In this document: positions 1 through 7,479 of the stretch, in pieces
Layout: each line of letters starts with the position of its first letter
How positions within the stretch are numbered: the first letter of the stretch is position 1
Source of the DNA: an uncultured Senegalimassilia sp.
GTDB lineage: Bacteria > Actinomycetota > Coriobacteriia > Coriobacteriales > Eggerthellaceae
Assembly (NCBI RefSeq): GCF_934632265.1
Contig: NZ_CAKTYH010000060.1
Location: 1 to 11,966, forward strand
Reading direction: 5' to 3'
DNA length: 11,966 nucleotides
Notes under the pieces: model-generated
Databases searched by the model: none
Told to the model about the DNA's origin: nothing
The model's input: the letters and a program-made list of their open reading frames with translations, nothing else
Made by a program: the position numbers and the translations under genes

Positions 1-182
1 CGACGGAGCGCAACCTGTTCACCGTCGTCAAGGGCCCCCATGTGGACAAGGATTCGCGCGAGCAGTTCGAGATGCGCACCCATAAGCGCCTGATCGACAT
101 CCTGGAGCCCACCCCCAACACGGTGGATTCCCTGATGCGTCTGGACCTCCCTGCCGGCGTCGACATCGAGATCAAGCTGTAA
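1..182 (+). CDS. rpsJ: 30S ribosomal protein S10, 3' end (partial)
   Basis: This is the C-terminal part of small-subunit protein S10, cut by the left window edge; 59 residues and the stop are visible, read from position 3. S10 sits in the 30S head and, as NusE, also takes part in transcription antitermination. The family pattern is clear: a segment reading [20 protein letters not shown], then [20 protein letters not shown] and an end of [10 protein letters not shown]. It is the usual first gene of the S10 operon and is followed 15 bases later by rplC, which fits. Any promoter or L4-controlled leader would lie left of the window. Confidence 0.96.
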   Translation, partial: TERNLFTVVKGPHVDKDSREQFEMRTHKRLIDILEPTPNTVDSLMRLDLPAGVDIEIKL

Positions 183-197
183 GGGGTGTCAATTAGC

Positions 198-818
198 ATG
201 ATTAACGCTATTTTTGGTAAGAAGATCGGCATGACCCAGATCTTCAACGAGGAGGACAAGCTCATCCCCGTGACCGTGATCCAGGCCGAGCCGAACACGG
301 TGTGCCAGGTCAAGACGAAGGCCACCGACGGCTACGAGGCCGTGCAGCTGGGCTTCGGCGAGATCAAGGCCAAGAAGGTCAACAAGCCCATGGCCGGCCA
401 TTTCGCCAAGCAGGGCATCGAGCCTACCCGCTACCTGCGCGAGGTGCGCGTCGAGGACGCCGCCGAGTACAAGGCCGGCGACCAGCAGACCGTGGCGGCT
501 TTCGCCGAGGTCAAGAAGGTCGACGTCACCGGTACCTCCAAGGGTAAGGGCTTCGCCGGCGTCATGAAGCGCTACGGCTTCGCCGGCGGTCCGGGCGGCC
601 ATGGTGCTCACTTCCACCGCGCTCCCGGTTCGGTGGGCATGTGCGCCACGCCTTCCCGCGTGCTCAAGGGCATGCGCCTGCCTGGTCACATGGGCTGCGA
701 CACCGTCACCGTCAAGAACCTGACCGTGATGCGCGTCGACGAGGAGCAGAACCTGATCCTGGTCAAGGGCGCCATTCCCGGCGGCAAGAACGGCATCGTG
801 CGCGTGCGCATGGCGTAA
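198..818 (+). CDS. rplC: 50S ribosomal protein L3
   Basis: Large-subunit protein L3, 206 residues, near the usual bacterial length. It binds 23S rRNA, helps start 50S assembly and reaches toward the peptidyl transferase centre. The N-terminus reads [16 protein letters not shown], and the long inward loop is present ([16 protein letters not shown], then [14 protein letters not shown] and [11 protein letters not shown]). The ATG at 198 is preferred: the Shine-Dalgarno AAGGGG (181-186) stands 11 bases upstream. A GTG in the same frame at 186 overlaps that site and would add only four residues. It lies 15 bases after rpsJ and 31 before rplD, so it is in one operon with them. Confidence 0.97.
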   Translation: MINAIFGKKIGMTQIFNEEDKLIPVTVIQAEPNTVCQVKTKATDGYEAVQLGFGEIKAKKVNKPMAGHFAKQGIEPTRYLREVRVEDAAEYKAGDQQTVAAFAEVKKVDVTGTSKGKGFAGVMKRYGFAGGPGGHGAHFHRAPGSVGMCATPSRVLKGMRLPGHMGCDTVTVKNLTVMRVDEEQNLILVKGAIPGGKNGIVRVRMA

Positions 819-849
819 CCTGGACTATCTATAAGGAGTTTTCACTACC

Positions 850-1476
850 ATGACGACTATCGAGATCAAGGACGCAAGCGGTAAGAAGGCCGGCGACGCC
901 GAGCTTTCCGCTTCCGTGTTCGGCATCGAGCCGAACGTGCCCGTCATGCACCAGGTTGTGCGCGCTCAGCGTGCGTCTTGGCGTGCCGGCACCAGCAACA
1001 CCCTCACCCGCGGCCAGGTCCGCGGCGGCGGCAAGAAGCCGTGGCGCCAGAAGGGCACCGGCCGTGCCCGCCAGGGCTCCATCCGCTCCCCTCAGTGGGC
1101 TGGCGGCGGCACCGTGTTCGGTCCGCATCCGCGCAGCTACGCCTTCCGCGTGAACAACAAGGAAGTCAAGCTGGCCATGCGCTCCGCTCTGTCCGCCAAG
1201 GTGGCTGACGGCCAGTTCACCGTTGTCGACGAGTTCAAGTTCGAGAAGCCCTGCACCAAGGACGCCAAGGCGTTCATCAAGGCCATGGGCTTCGAGGGCC
1301 AGCGCACCACGCTGGTCATCGGCAACGACGACGTCACCACGTGGCTGTCCTTCCGCAACCTGGAGAAGGTCAACATCCTGCCCGTTGCCGAGGCCAACAC
1401 CTACGAGCTGCTCGACAACAAGCAGCTGGTGTTCACCGCTGAGGCCCTGAAGCGCATCGAGGAGGTGCTCGCATAA
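850..1476 (+). CDS. rplD: 50S ribosomal protein L4
   Basis: Large-subunit protein L4, 208 residues, a normal length. It binds 23S rRNA and its extended loop lines the peptide exit tunnel; in many bacteria it also represses its own S10 operon. The basic loop is unmistakable around residues 57-93 ([19 protein letters not shown], then [16 protein letters not shown]). The globular C-terminal part contains [25 protein letters not shown] at 833-838 stands 11 bases before the ATG. The stop TAA shares its last A with the ATG of rplW, so the two are probably translationally coupled. Confidence 0.97.
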   Translation: MTTIEIKDASGKKAGDAELSASVFGIEPNVPVMHQVVRAQRASWRAGTSNTLTRGQVRGGGKKPWRQKGTGRARQGSIRSPQWAGGGTVFGPHPRSYAFRVNNKEVKLAMRSALSAKVADGQFTVVDEFKFEKPCTKDAKAFIKAMGFEGQRTTLVIGNDDVTTWLSFRNLEKVNILPVAEANTYELLDNKQLVFTAEALKRIEEVLA

Positions 1477-1763
1477 TGAAGGATCCCCGCGAGGTCATCA
1501 TCCGTCCTATCGTGACGGAGCACAGCTACGACCAGATGGAGAACAACGTGTACACCTTCGAGGTGGCCAAGGACTCCAACAAGGTTGAGATCCGCCAGGC
1601 CATCGAGGCTATCTTCAACGTCTCCGTGGTCAAGGTGAACACCCTGAACGTCAAGCCGAAGCCCAAGCGCGTGCGTTACCAGGTCGGTCAGACCCGTACG
1701 TGGAAGAAGGCCATGGTCACGCTGAAGGAAGGCGATACCATCGAGCTGTTCGGCGCCAACTAA
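1476..1763 (+). CDS. rplW: 50S ribosomal protein L23
   Basis: Large-subunit protein L23, 95 residues, a usual length. It lies at the tunnel exit and is the docking site for trigger factor and the signal recognition particle. Family signatures seen are the start DPREVIIRPIVTEHSY, the stretch VYTFEVAKDSNKVEIRQAIE and the basic NVKPKPKRVRYQVGQTRTWK segment followed by AMVTLKEGDTIELF. The start overlaps the rplD stop by one base (TAATG) and its Shine-Dalgarno GGAGG (1461-1465) lies inside rplD. In most bacteria rplB follows directly; here a strong terminator and an unrelated ABC transporter follow, so this is the last gene of a shortened operon. Confidence 0.97.
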   Translation: MKDPREVIIRPIVTEHSYDQMENNVYTFEVAKDSNKVEIRQAIEAIFNVSVVKVNTLNVKPKPKRVRYQVGQTRTWKKAMVTLKEGDTIELFGAN

Positions 1764-1800
1764 GGTTGACGTTACACCAAGCTAACGCTTGAACCGCTTA

Positions 1801-1834
1801 GAGCGCCCCGGCACCTACGCCGGGGCGCTCTTTT
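1801..1834 (+). terminator. Intrinsic terminator after rplW
   Basis: A perfect 12-bp stem (GAGCGCCCCGGC at 1801-1812 and GCCGGGGCGCTC at 1819-1830) closes the 6-base loop ACCTAC and is followed by TTTT (1831-1834). It starts 37 bases after the rplW stop and should end the rpsJ-rplW transcript. The U-tract is short but the stem is very strong. Confidence 0.92.
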
Positions 1835-1835
1835 G

Positions 1836-1841
1836 TATAAT
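1836..1841 (+). promoter_or_regulatory. -10 element for the ABC transporter operon
   Basis: A perfect TATAAT lies one base after the terminator's T-run and 38 bases before the ATPase start. No good -35 hexamer is seen at 16-18 bases upstream, where the terminator hairpin sits. This is a plausible promoter making the ABC genes a separate unit, but the missing -35 leaves doubt about strength. Confidence 0.6.
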
Positions 1842-1878
1842 CAGGGGAAGGAAGGCACCCGAAGAGCAAGGTGGGGAC

Positions 1879-2580
1879 ATGGCGTTCGTGGAATTCAACG
1901 ATGTTCGCAAGGTGTACAAGATGGGCGAGGTGGAGGTTGCCGCTGCCGATGGCATGACCTTTGCTGCGGAAGCCGGCGAGTTCGTGGTGGTGGTCGGTCC
2001 CTCTGGCGCCGGCAAGACCACGCTGCTCAACATGCTCGGCGGCATGGACTCGTGCACGTCCGGCACCATCATGCTCGATGGGCGCGACATCAGCCGCTTC
2101 TCCGAGCGCGAACTTACGCAGTATCGCCGCTTGGATATCGGCTTCGTGTTCCAGTTCTACAACCTGGTTCAGAATCTCACGGCGCTTGAGAACGTCGAGT
2201 TGGCCAGCCAGATCTGCCCGCATCCCCTTGATGCGGCGCAGGTGCTTGCGCAGGTGGGCTTGGCTCATCGTATGGATAACTTCCCCGCACAGCTTTCCGG
2301 CGGCGAGCAGCAGCGCGTGGCCATCGCCCGTGCGCTTGCCAAGAACCCCAAGCTGCTGCTGTGCGATGAGCCCACCGGTGCCTTGGACTACAAAACTGGC
2401 AAGGCCATCTTGAAACTGCTGCAGGATACCTGCCGCACAACCGGCAAGACGGTGGTGCTCATCACCCATAACTCGGCATTCGCCGACATTGCCGATCGCG
2501 TCATCCATGTGCGCGAAGGCCGCGTTGCCAGCTGCTTCGTCAATCCGAATCCTGGCAACGCCGCTGATTTGGAGTGGTAG
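1879..2580 (+). CDS. ABC transporter ATP-binding protein, MacB/LolD type
   Basis: ATPase subunit of 233 residues that powers the FtsX-like permease encoded next. All nucleotide-binding motifs are present: Walker A GPSGAGKT (40-47), Q-loop Gln92 in FVFQFYNL, signature LSGGEQQ (139-145), Walker B LLLCDE (159-164) with catalytic Glu164, and switch His197 in VLITHN. FNLV/FYNLV after the Q-loop and DEPTGALD are typical of the MacB/LolD/FtsE class, which drives lipid, lipoprotein or peptide handling rather than solute import. The ATG at 1879 has AAGGTGG about 4 bases upstream and fits the family N-terminus; an open reading frame extends back to 1789 but crosses the terminator and promoter. The permease starts two bases after its stop. 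The substrate cannot be told. Confidence 0.93.
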   Translation: MAFVEFNDVRKVYKMGEVEVAAADGMTFAAEAGEFVVVVGPSGAGKTTLLNMLGGMDSCTSGTIMLDGRDISRFSERELTQYRRLDIGFVFQFYNLVQNLTALENVELASQICPHPLDAAQVLAQVGLAHRMDNFPAQLSGGEQQRVAIARALAKNPKLLLCDEPTGALDYKTGKAILKLLQDTCRTTGKTVVLITHNSAFADIADRVIHVREGRVASCFVNPNPGNAADLEW

Positions 2581-2582
2581 CC

Positions 2583-5500
2583 ATGGGAGCCTTTCGTAAA
2601 GAAGTCCTGCGCTCCATCACGCATTCATGGGGAAGGTTCTTGGCCATCGCCGTGATGGCGGCGCTCGGCTGCGGCTTCTATGCCGGCTTGCGCATGACCG
2701 GACCCGATATGCGTTTGGCAGGGGATGAATACTACGACGCCACCGAATTGTGCGATCTTCGCGTGGTGTCGTCGCTGGGCATGTCCGACGAGCAGGTGGA
2801 CATGCTGCGCGGTGTCGAAGGCATCTCGGGCGTCATGCCCGCATATGAGGCGGACGCCATATCTCAGCTGGCAGGCGTGCAGTATACGCTTCGCTATCAT
2901 TCGCTTGACGTGAACGCTGCGAAGACGAGCAGCTGCGACGATGGCCTGCATGTGCAATCCGACGATGCCGATTACGTGAACAGGCCTATCCTGGTCGAGG
3001 GCAGCTGGCCGGAATCGGACGACGAGTGCCTGCTTTCGGCTGACAACGTTTGGTCGTCGCCGGTGCATATCGGCGATACCGTCGAGCTGCTTGAGGGAAC
3101 GCAGGACCTTGACGGCGTGTTCACTACCCGCACCTTCACCGTCACGGGCTTCGTGCGGTCGTCGTACTACACGTGCACCACCAACACCGGCTCCACGTCC
3201 CTTGGGTCAGGCGAGCTGTCGTCCTTCGTGTTCGTGCCCGAGGGCGCGTTCGCGGCCGATTATCCCTATACGGAAGCGTTTCTCACCGTTGATGGTGCGG
3301 CTGGCGAAGTGTGGCCCGAAAGCGCCTATCAGGAGCGCGTCGATGCCGTATCCGAGCAGCTGAACGACCTTGCTCCGCAGCTGTCCGCGTCGCGTATCGA
3401 GCAGCTGCAGCGCGATGCGCAGGCGGAGCTTGACGACAAACGCGCGGAATACGAGCGCGAGAAGGCCGACGCCGTCGCGCAGATGGACGACGCCCAAGCG
3501 CAGCTCGACAATGCGCGCGCTCAGCTGGACAGCGCTTCGGCGCAGCTTTCCTCGGCGGCCGCCCAGCTTTCTAGCAGCCAGGCGCAGCTTGCCCAGGGCG
3601 AGGCGGAGCTTGCCAGCGGCCAGGCGCAGCATGACAGCGGCGCGGCCCAGCTTGCCGAGCAGTGGGAGCAGGCGCAGGCCGCTATAGCCCAAGCGCAGGC
3701 CCAGCTTGATGCCGCGCAGGCGCAGTACGACCAGGCTATGGCGCAGCGCAGCCAGCTTGAGACGCAGCTTGAGCAGGCTCGTGCGGCTCAGCTTGCCGAT
3801 GTGGCCGCGCAGCTTGAGGCGGCCATCGCGCAGATCGATGCGCAGACTGCAGGCGCAGCCGATCAGCTTGCCGCCGGGCGCGCCGAGCTTGACGCGCAGC
3901 GCGAGCAGGCGCAAGCCCAGCTTTCCGCGGCGCAGGCCCAGCTTGACAGCGCGCAGGCCCAGCTCGATGATGCTGCGGCGCGTTTGGCGTCCGGTCGTGC
4001 GCAATATGCCGCCGGGCAGCAAAGCTACGAGCAGGGTAGAGCCGAGTACGAAAGCGGCTTGGCCGAGCAGCGAAGCGGGCAATCCGAGCTTGATGGGAAG
4101 CGGGCGGAGGCGCAGCAGCGCTTCGCCGACGCCGAGAAGCAGCTGGCCGACGCCCAGGTCGAGATCGACGCCATCGCCGATAAGGACGCCAGCGTGTACG
4201 TGCTCGACCGCTCGAAGAACCTGGGCGCCGAGAGCTTCCGCAGCGATGCAGGGCGCATGGACCAGATAGCCGCGGTGTTCCCGCTCATGTTCTTCCTGGT
4301 AGCGGCGTTGGTGTCGCTTACCACCATGACCCGCATGGTGGAAGAGGAACGCGTGCTCATCGGCACGTACAAGGCGCTGGGGTATTCCAACGCGCGCATC
4401 ACGTCGAAATACCTCATCTATGCGGTGGTGGCATCGGGCGTGGGCGCGGCCGTGGGCATCGTGCTGCTCTCGCAGTTCCTGCCTTGGTTCATCATGAACG
4501 CCTACTCGATCATGTACATGGTGCCCTGCATGCCCACCCCTGTGAACCCGGGCGTGGCCGCAAGCGCCGCCGGTTTGGGCGTGGGCATCACCGTTGCCGC
4601 AACGTGGTTCGCCGCTGCGGCTACCCTGCGCGAGCGCCCGGCATCGTTGATGCTGCCGCGTGCCCCGAAGGCGGGCAAGCGCATCCTGCTCGAGCGCATC
4701 CGCCCGCTGTGGAGCAGGATGACGTTCAGCTGGAAGGTGACGGCGCGAAACCTGTTCCGCTACAAGCGCCGCTTCTTCATGGCCATCATCGGCATCGCCG
4801 GCTGCACCGCGCTGCTGCTCACGGGCCTGGGGCTGCAAAACGCCATCAACGACATCATCGACAAGCAGTATGGAGAAGTGTACAGCTTCAACACCATCGT
4901 CCGTATGGATGCCGACGAGGCCGATCAGGCCGCCAAGGATGCGATGTCGGATGCGGTCGGCTCGGATGGCCAGGACTTTACGTGGGTTTCCACCGAGAAC
5001 AAGATCGCCTGCGCCCCCGACGGCGGCGCCGAGCATCGTCTGGAGCTGGTGTGCGCCCAAGATCCGGAACAGCTGCAGCGATTTGTGCAGATGCGCGAGC
5101 GCGTAGGCGGCCAGCCGCTCACGCTCGACGATGGCGGCGCCATCATCAGCGAGAAGCTTGCCAGCCAACTGGGGGTATCGGTGGGCGATACCCTGACGCT
5201 TTACGATGAGGACGACATCGGCAACTTGGTGGGGGATGGGCACGTGGTGACCGTCGCCGGCATCATGGAGAATTACGTTGCCCAGTACGCCTATGTCACC
5301 GCTAACGTGTACGAGCAGGCAATGGGCAAGCCGGCCGATTTCGCCACCGTGTATGCGGAACTTGGGGAAGGCGTCGACCGCGATGCGTTCTCCGACCAGC
5401 TGCTATCCATGGACGGGGTCAAAACCGTCACCTACAACGATGAGACCATCGACAGCTATCGCACCATGCTGAAGACGGTTGACAGCGTGGTGGTGGTGCT

Positions 5501-5879
5501 CGTGGTGGCCGCGGCGCTGCTGGCGTTCGTGGTGCTGTACAACCTCACGAACATCAACATCACCGAGCGCGCGCGGGAGATCGCCACGCTCAAGGTGCTC
5601 GGCTTCACGTCCCGCGAGGTGGATGCGTACATCTTCCGCGAAACCATCCTGCTGTCGGTGATCGGCGCCGCCATCGGCTTGGTGCTCGGCATCTTCATGG
5701 AGGGCTTCGTCATCACCACCGCCGAGGTGGACCAGGTCATGTTCGGCCGCGACATCCATGTGGCAAGCTTCGCCATAGCGTTCGCCCTGACCATGGCGTT
5801 CTCGGGCATCGTGGCCCTTGCCATGCGCGGCAAGCTGCGCCGCATCGACATGGTGGAGAGTTTGAAATCCAACGAGTAG
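2583..5879 (+). CDS. FtsX-like ABC permease with long extracellular coiled coil
   Basis: Membrane partner of the preceding ATPase, 1098 residues. Hydrophobic segments suggest eight membrane helices in two FtsX units: one near residues 20-38, three near 566-584, 610-634 and 658-682, one near 732-752, then three near 969-991, 1022-1043 and 1060-1083. The first large outer domain (about 39-560) contains a coiled coil at about 257-533, rich in Ala, Gln and Leu; the second outer domain is about 753-968. The repeated FtsX pattern TLKVLGFTSREVDAYIFRE and its twin TYKALGYSNARITSKYLIY are both present. The start ATG at 2583 has GGAG (2571-2574) 8 bases upstream, inside the ATPase gene; an in-frame GTG at 2574 overlaps this site. 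Such MacB-like systems usually move no solute through the membrane but work mechanically on envelope or periplasmic partners. No adaptor protein is encoded nearby. Confidence 0.93.
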   Translation: MGAFRKEVLRSITHSWGRFLAIAVMAALGCGFYAGLRMTGPDMRLAGDEYYDATELCDLRVVSSLGMSDEQVDMLRGVEGISGVMPAYEADAISQLAGVQYTLRYHSLDVNAAKTSSCDDGLHVQSDDADYVNRPILVEGSWPESDDECLLSADNVWSSPVHIGDTVELLEGTQDLDGVFTTRTFTVTGFVRSSYYTCTTNTGSTSLGSGELSSFVFVPEGAFAADYPYTEAFLTVDGAAGEVWPESAYQERVDAVSEQLNDLAPQLSASRIEQLQRDAQAELDDKRAEYEREKADAVAQMDDAQAQLDNARAQLDSASAQLSSAAAQLSSSQAQLAQGEAELASGQAQHDSGAAQLAEQWEQAQAAIAQAQAQLDAAQAQYDQAMAQRSQLETQLEQARAAQLADVAAQLEAAIAQIDAQTAGAADQLAAGRAELDAQREQAQAQLSAAQAQLDSAQAQLDDAAARLASGRAQYAAGQQSYEQGRAEYESGLAEQRSGQSELDGKRAEAQQRFADAEKQLADAQVEIDAIADKDASVYVLDRSKNLGAESFRSDAGRMDQIAAVFPLMFFLVAALVSLTTMTRMVEEERVLIGTYKALGYSNARITSKYLIYAVVASGVGAAVGIVLLSQFLPWFIMNAYSIMYMVPCMPTPVNPGVAASAAGLGVGITVAATWFAAAATLRERPASLMLPRAPKAGKRILLERIRPLWSRMTFSWKVTARNLFRYKRRFFMAIIGIAGCTALLLTGLGLQNAINDIIDKQYGEVYSFNTIVRMDADEADQAAKDAMSDAVGSDGQDFTWVSTENKIACAPDGGAEHRLELVCAQDPEQLQRFVQMRERVGGQPLTLDDGGAIISEKLASQLGVSVGDTLTLYDEDDIGNLVGDGHVVTVAGIMENYVAQYAYVTANVYEQAMGKPADFATVYAELGEGVDRDAFSDQLLSMDGVKTVTYNDETIDSYRTMLKTVDSVVVVLVVAAALLAFVVLYNLTNINITERAREIATLKVLGFTSREVDAYIFRETILLSVIGAAIGLVLGIFMEGFVITTAEVDQVMFGRDIHVASFAIAFALTMAFSGIVALAMRGKLRRIDMVESLKSNE
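3498..3665 (+). repeat. In-frame 21-base repeats, first heptad block of the permease
   Basis: Eight consecutive seven-residue units (permease residues 306-361) begin every 21 bases at 3498, 3519, 3540, 3561, 3582, 3603, 3624 and 3645. Each has the form AQL/AEL/AQH plus four small or polar residues, for example AQLDNAR, AQLDSAS and AQLSSAA. The DNA copies differ at many third positions, so the repeat is old or kept by protein-level selection. Confidence 0.85.
3915..4103 (+). repeat. In-frame 21-base repeats, second heptad block of the permease
   Basis: Nine further heptads run without a register break from 3915 (AQLSAAQ, AQLDSAQ, AQLDDAA, ARLASGR, AQYAAGQ, QSYEQGR, AEYESGL, AEQRSGQ, SELDGKR). 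The later units carry Gly at position six, giving a pattern of small residue plus Gly like that of YhgE/Pip-type membrane-tethered coiled coils. Confidence 0.8.
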
Positions 5880-5900
5880 CGTTCGCCGCCGCATGAGAGG

Positions 5901-5927
5901 TTGCACGCCGCCGCGTTGCGTTACAAT
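5901..5927 (+). promoter_or_regulatory. Possible promoter for the trigger factor gene
   Basis: TTGCAC (5901-5906) and TACAAT (5922-5927) resemble -35 and -10 elements, but the spacer is only 15 bases. The -10 lies 34 bases before the gene start. No terminator is visible between the permease stop and this site, so read-through from the ABC operon is also possible. Confidence 0.45.
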
Positions 5928-5961
5928 GTGAGCGTTTCAACATCAATCAGAAGGGGATCCC

Positions 5962-7263
5962 ATGAAGGTTACCGAGAAGAAGCTCGAGGACGGCCTCATC
6001 GAGCTCACCGCCGCCGCCGCGACCGCCGAGGTGGCGCAGGCGTTCAACGTGGCGCATTATTCGTTCTGCGCGAGCATGGGCGTGGAAGTGCCGCAGGGTC
6101 AGACGCCGGCCCAGGCAGCCGAGGCCAAGCTCGGCATCAAGGACCTGGATTCCGTTTCCCAGCAGATGGCCATCGACTACCTGGTGCCGTTCGCCGTGGA
6201 CAAGCGCAACCTGTGCCCGGCGTTCCCGCCCACGCCCATCGTCGACCAGCCCATCAAGCGCGGGCAGGTCTTCGAGTTCAAGGTACAGGTGACCCCCAAG
6301 CCCGACTACGAGCTGACCAGCTACGAGCCGGTGTCCATCACCGTGCCGCCGCTGAACTTCGACGAGTCCATGGTCGATCAGCAGATCCAGCAGCTTGCCG
6401 AGAGCTTCGCCACCTATGAGAAGTGCGATCCCAAGCCGCTCGACGCCTCCAGCGCCGCCAAGATCGCCCTCGAGGTCTCCCAGGCCGGCAAGCGTCTGGA
6501 CAACCTGTGCACCGACGGGCGCACCTACATCCTGGGCATGGGCCTTATGCCCGACGAGTTCGAGAAGAACCTCATCGGCATGACGGAGGGCGACGTCAAG
6601 GAGTTCGCCTTCGATATGCCCGGCGCGCCCGAGGGCGAGGCGCCGCTTGACTGCAAGGTCACGGTGCTCGAGTGCCAGGAGAAGAACGTCCCCGAGGTCG
6701 ACCAGGAGTTCATCGAGAAGAACATGCCTATGGCTCGCGACGTGGAGTCCCTGCGCCAGGTGGTTTCCGAGCGCCTGCAGGCCGAGCAGCGCGCGCAGTA
6801 CCAGGAGATGCAGCTGACCATGGTGGCCGACGAGCTGTCCCGCCGCTTCCAGGGCACCATCTCCGACGAGGTGTACGAGTCCATGCGCGACACGCTCATG
6901 CAGAACGTGCGCGGCTCCCTTGCCCAGCAGGGCATCCCCTTCGAGCAGTTCGTCGAGTCCCAGGGCGGCCAGCAGCAGTTCGGCATGATGCTCATGGTGC
7001 AGGCCCGTCAGATGCTCGTGCAGGGCTACGCGCTCGACGCGGTGTTCCGTCACGAGAAGATGACGCTCGACGACGAGGACATCATGGCCGCCTGCCGCGC
7101 CATGAACCCTGCCGACCCCACCACGGCTCGTCGCCAGATGGAGGGCAACGGCCAGGCGTTTGTGCTGCGCGAGACCGCCGGTCGCCTGAAGGCGAACCGC
7201 TGGCTGCTCGAGCATGCCGATATCACCGTGTCCGAGGAGCCTGCGGCTGAGAAGGCCGAGTAG
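5962..7263 (+). CDS. tig: Trigger factor family chaperone, divergent
   Basis: 433 residues, the usual trigger factor length, with the same domain order: N-terminal ribosome-binding region (about 1-115), FKBP-like region (about 155-235) and a helical C-terminal chaperone part (about 115-150 and 245-430). Supporting signs are the start MKVTEKKLEDGLIELT, the segment FKVQVTPKPDYELTSYEPVS before the FKBP region, and VPEVDQEFIEKNMPMARDVE after it. Odd points: the loop that normally carries GFRxGKxP instead reads around residues 36-49 as CASMGVEVPQGQTP, and the FKBP region lacks the usual D-F-T-G and PGF residues. It is not followed by clpP-clpX, the common partners. The ATG has AAGGGG (5951-5956) 5 bases upstream. 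It may be a paralogue with a changed role; the family call is good, function as a ribosome-bound chaperone less certain. Confidence 0.82.
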   Translation: MKVTEKKLEDGLIELTAAAATAEVAQAFNVAHYSFCASMGVEVPQGQTPAQAAEAKLGIKDLDSVSQQMAIDYLVPFAVDKRNLCPAFPPTPIVDQPIKRGQVFEFKVQVTPKPDYELTSYEPVSITVPPLNFDESMVDQQIQQLAESFATYEKCDPKPLDASSAAKIALEVSQAGKRLDNLCTDGRTYILGMGLMPDEFEKNLIGMTEGDVKEFAFDMPGAPEGEAPLDCKVTVLECQEKNVPEVDQEFIEKNMPMARDVESLRQVVSERLQAEQRAQYQEMQLTMVADELSRRFQGTISDEVYESMRDTLMQNVRGSLAQQGIPFEQFVESQGGQQQFGMMLMVQARQMLVQGYALDAVFRHEKMTLDDEDIMAACRAMNPADPTTARRQMEGNGQAFVLRETAGRLKANRWLLEHADITVSEEPAAEKAE

Positions 7264-7371
7264 GGCGAATCGCCGGTTGCGGGGCGGTGCAGGGGAGCGT
7301 TGAGCTGGCGCTGGCTTGCAGCTGGCGACGACGGTCCTTTCCCCGAGGCCCTCATTCGCGGAAAACATGTG

Positions 7372-7407
7372 AACGCCGCGCGCGAACGTCATCGCACGCG
7401 GCGTTTT
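7372..7407 (+). terminator. Intrinsic terminator after trigger factor gene
   Basis: AACGCCGCG (7372-7380) pairs perfectly with CGCGGCGTT (7397-7405) around a 16-base loop, and the right arm runs into TTTT (7404-7407). It lies about 108 bases after the stop. The stretch between (7264-7371) holds only a short repeated AGCTGGCG (7303-7310 and 7320-7327) and no gene that I can see. Confidence 0.7.
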
Positions 7408-7410
7408 CCG

Positions 7411-7419
7411 TGCTATAAT
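7411..7419 (+). promoter_or_regulatory. Extended -10 promoter of rpmE
   Basis: TGCTATAAT is a perfect TATAAT (7414-7419) with the TGn extension, which can replace a weak -35; no clear -35 is seen. It sits 3 bases after the T-run of the preceding terminator. Transcription would start near 7426, giving a leader of roughly 54 bases before rpmE. Confidence 0.75.
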
Positions 7420-7422
7420 GCA

Positions 7423-7457
7423 AAGGCTTGTCTTCCGCCTTGGTCGGAAACCAAGGC
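7423..7457 (+). promoter_or_regulatory. rpmE leader with competing stems
   Basis: GCCTTGGT (7437-7444) pairs perfectly with ACCAAGGC (7450-7457) around the loop CGGAA. That loop is itself complementary to TTCCG (7433-7437) just upstream, and GCCTT can also pair with AAGGC (7423-7427). The stems exclude or pseudoknot with each other. The structure ends 6 bases before the rpmE Shine-Dalgarno AAAGGAG (7464-7470). L31 genes in several bacterial groups are proposed to have autoregulatory leaders, so this may be one; binding by L31 is inference. Confidence 0.55.
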
Positions 7458-7479
7458 ACGGTAAAAGGAGTACCAGACT

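Noticed and set aside
1764..1796. A promoter beginning with TTGACG just after rplW
   Set aside because: No -10-like hexamer lies at 16-18 bases downstream, and any RNA would run into the terminator at 1801.
1789..1878. A longer N-terminus for the ABC ATPase
   Set aside because: The frame would begin before the rplW terminator and cross the -10 element; the ATG at 1879 gives the family's normal start.
3207..5243. A 678-codon open frame on the - strand inside the permease gene
   Set aside because: It is the antisense of the heptad and FtsX coding region; GC-rich codon bias keeps that frame open. It has no ribosome-binding site or recognised domain, while the + strand frame is a clear FtsX permease.
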